A DNA stretch of 6,534 nucleotides from Treponema sp. (GTDB lineage Bacteria; Spirochaetota; Spirochaetia; Treponematales; Breznakiellaceae), in assembly GCA_031266095.1 (NCBI GenBank), contig JAISBR010000054.1, forward strand, positions 1-6,534, written 5' to 3'. The position numbers and the translations under genes are program-made. The notes under the pieces are model-generated. The model saw only the letters and a list, made by a program, of their open reading frames with translations. It was not told the origin of the DNA and searched no databases. This document shows, piece after piece, positions 5,695 through 6,534 of the stretch (positions are counted from its first letter, which is position 1; each line of letters starts with the position of its first letter).

Positions 5695-6184
5695 ATCCGG
5701 CGGCCGCAGGTCCCGCGACAGCGCCCTGGTGGAAGACCTTATCTTCTCCTGTTCCGGGAGGGAGGTATCGTCGGAGACCGCGCAGAAAGCGGTCCGGGCC
5801 CTGTGCCGGTATTTCGGCGGCCAGACGACCTATATCCCGGAGAAAAAGAAAGAGGGGGTTTCGGCGGAAAACCTGCGCCGGGTTATTGCCGATGCCGCAG
5901 GCGATTCTGCCGCGGAAAAGATCCTTGAAAAACTCATGACCCTCTACGGAGGCACGCAGGTCTATTTCCCCCTGGAACGGTGCGCGTTCAAAATGATTAC
6001 CGCCCTTGAAATATACCGGCGGTGCGGGAATAACGGGCGCAACATGAAAGACCTTGCCCGGGAGTACAACATCAGCGGCGCACACGCGTATCATCTCTGG
6101 AAACTGGGGCAGCATGAAAAACTCAGGCCCTCCATGCCGTATCTGCCGTTCCTGGAATTGGAGGAATATACTAATCCTGATTAG
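5687..6184 (+). CDS. mor: Mor-family transcription activator of phage middle/late genes
   Basis: 165 residues from GTG 5687, behind GGAGG (5676-5680) inside the end of the gp16-like gene. The C-terminal half aligns well with Mu Mor: a helix, then the strand motif GG-x-x-x-Y-x-P (88-95), a helix to GNNGRNMKDLAREYNIS (114-130), and a C-terminal helix-turn-helix running to about 141. Mor-type proteins are dimeric activators that bind a dyad upstream of a promoter lacking a good -35 and contact RNA polymerase. The N-terminal half contains a second GG-x-x-x-Y-x-P motif (44-51), so the protein (about 130 residues in Mu) is enlarged by an apparent internal duplication. It is the last gene before the late block, as expected for the switch protein. 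A perfect palindrome covers its stop codon. Confidence 0.93.
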   Translation: MGKSGGRRSRDSALVEDLIFSCSGREVSSETAQKAVRALCRYFGGQTTYIPEKKKEGVSAENLRRVIADAAGDSAAEKILEKLMTLYGGTQVYFPLERCAFKMITALEIYRRCGNNGRNMKDLAREYNISGAHAYHLWKLGQHEKLRPSMPYLPFLELEEYTNPD

Positions 6185-6188
6185 TATA
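6167..6188. promoter_or_regulatory. Perfect 22-bp palindrome over the mor stop; candidate operator/late promoter region
   Basis: TATACTAATC (6167-6176) and GATTAGTATA (6179-6188) are exact reverse complements around CT. The site is AT-rich in GC-rich surroundings and covers the TAG of mor. TATACT (6167-6172) is a five-of-six match to a -10 box, but no -35 box is visible 17 bases upstream, which would fit an activator-dependent promoter of Mor type. It may be an operator, the dyad of a Mor-like activator, or a short stem-loop protecting the mor mRNA end. It is the only promoter-like sequence I see ahead of the protease gene. Confidence 0.5.
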
Positions 6189-6209
6189 AAAAACGCGCGT
6201 TACTCCAAT

Positions 6210-6246
6210 AGGCTGTCGGTATGGAACGTACCGGCAGCCTTTTTTT
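6210..6246 (+). terminator. Terminator-shaped hairpin that also contains the protease start codon
   Basis: AGGCTGTCGGTA (6210-6221) pairs with TACCGGCAGCCT (6229-6240) to give 12 pairs including one G-U, with a seven-base loop, followed by a T-run (6240-6246). This is the classic form of an intrinsic terminator and would end the early/mor transcript. Unusually, the ATG of the protease (6221-6223) is at the stem/loop junction and the weak AGG ribosome-binding sequence is in the stem. Transcripts starting upstream would therefore be terminated or hard to translate unless the hairpin is opened. Confidence 0.75.
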
Positions 6247-6534
6247 ATCACTTAATTTTGAAGGCGGAGCATTACCATCTTCCGTAGAACTCATTCCTGC
6301 CGGGCCTGTGATCCAAGGCCGGGACGGACGCACCTGGAAAAACAGTAATCCTGAAAAGGTTGTTTCCAATTCGACGGCCCGGCTTTCCAAACTGGTCCTT
6401 GACGAAAACCACGCCACCGATTTAGCGGCTCCCCAAGGCGGCGCTTCCCCGGCGATGGGCTGGATGACCAATCTGCGTACCGGCCGGGACGGTTCACTGT
6501 GGGCCGATGTGGCATGGACCCGGCGCGGGGAGGA
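6221..6534 (+). CDS. Mu gpI-like phage protease/scaffold protein, 3' end outside the window
   Basis: The frame is open from ATG 6221 to the window edge (104 codons shown; the family is typically over 300 residues). The start of the Mu I protein family is recognised: a short lead with LSLNFEGG, then SSVELIPAGPVIQGRDGRTW (20-39), LVLDENHATD (58-67, corresponding to the DYEHQT-type segment of relatives), and GWMTNLRTGRDGSLWADVAWT (80-100). In Mu the full product is a prohead protease and its C-terminal part serves as scaffold, so this is the first late head gene. ATG 6221 is the only possible start: an in-frame TAG lies at 6209-6211 and the next candidate (GTG at codon 30) would remove conserved residues. 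The start lies within a terminator-like hairpin and the ribosome-binding site is weak, implying regulation at this point. Confidence 0.88.
   Translation, partial: MERTGSLFLSLNFEGGALPSSVELIPAGPVIQGRDGRTWKNSNPEKVVSNSTARLSKLVLDENHATDLAAPQGGASPAMGWMTNLRTGRDGSLWADVAWTRRGE

Larger units (their letters stand above)
1..6534 (+). mobile_element. Internal segment of a Mu-like transposable phage/prophage
   Basis: The set of a D,D(35)E transposase, its AAA+ partner ATPase, DUF3164, gp16/DUF1018, a Mor-type activator and the Mu gpI-type protease in one co-directional block is diagnostic of transposable (Mu-like) phages. The window holds the transposition/early region and the first late gene. Neither phage end is visible: coding sequence runs off both edges and no terminal repeat or host gene is seen. 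All frames of the hallmark genes are intact, so this segment shows no sign of decay. GC content is uneven (hand counts of about 42% in 961-1140 and 4861-5100 against about 66% in 3001-3060 and 3181-3240), which is typical of phage mosaicism. Confidence 0.93.

Noticed and set aside
1..6534. CRISPR array, tRNA or rRNA gene, toxin-antitoxin pair, phage terminal repeat
   Set aside because: Looked for and not seen: no regularly spaced repeats, no cloverleaf-like segment, no toxin partner beside the small DNA-binding genes, and no boundary between phage and host sequence.

Overview
The window is an internal piece of a Mu-like transposable prophage or phage. Every gene I accept lies on the + strand and they are tightly packed, with overlaps of 8 to 17 bases or gaps mostly under 20 bases. 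Hallmark families are recognisable from the protein sequences: a DUF3164 protein, an IclR-like winged-helix protein, a D,D(35)E transposase of the MuA type, a MuB-type AAA+ ATPase, a gp16/DUF1018 protein, a Mor-family late activator, and the start of the Mu gpI-type prohead protease/scaffold. The host is a bacterium. Most of the window is GC-rich, with AT-richer islands. Sequence alone does not fix the host; a spirochaete is only a weak impression from the style of the genes.

Layout. 1-492: 3' part of the DUF3164 gene. 516-1171: three small genes (a Trp-rich 42-residue peptide, a winged-helix regulator and an unrecognised 72-residue protein). 1164-2033: a DUF3102-like helix-turn-helix plus coiled-coil protein. 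2037-3749: transposase. 3759-4616: transposition ATPase. 4634-5152: two small ribbon-helix-helix-like proteins. 5203-5694: gp16-like protein (a start at 5149 is possible). 5687-6184: Mor-like activator. 6221 to the window end: protease, truncated by the window. The left part is an early/replication operon ending with the middle regulator mor. The right part begins the late head-morphogenesis operon, so the early/late switch falls at about 6165-6250.

The transposase and ATPase would carry out replicative transposition: the ATPase selects and delivers target DNA and stimulates the transposase. The surrounding small DNA-binding proteins are likely regulators or accessory factors. Mor would then activate the late genes beginning with the protease.

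Points that stand out: (i) a textbook terminator-shaped hairpin whose stem and loop contain the only usable start codon of the protease; (ii) a perfect 10+2+10 palindrome over the mor stop codon; (iii) a 12+1+12 palindrome inside the DUF3102-like gene; (iv) the same ISK-x-KAY helix-turn-helix core in the transposase and the accessory protein, with a third diverged copy of the accessory domain in the small gene just upstream; (v) an internally duplicated Mor dimerisation motif; (vi) DUF3164 upstream rather than downstream of the transposase gene. There is no gene-free stretch over 300 bases, and I see no tRNA, rRNA, CRISPR array or prophage end.
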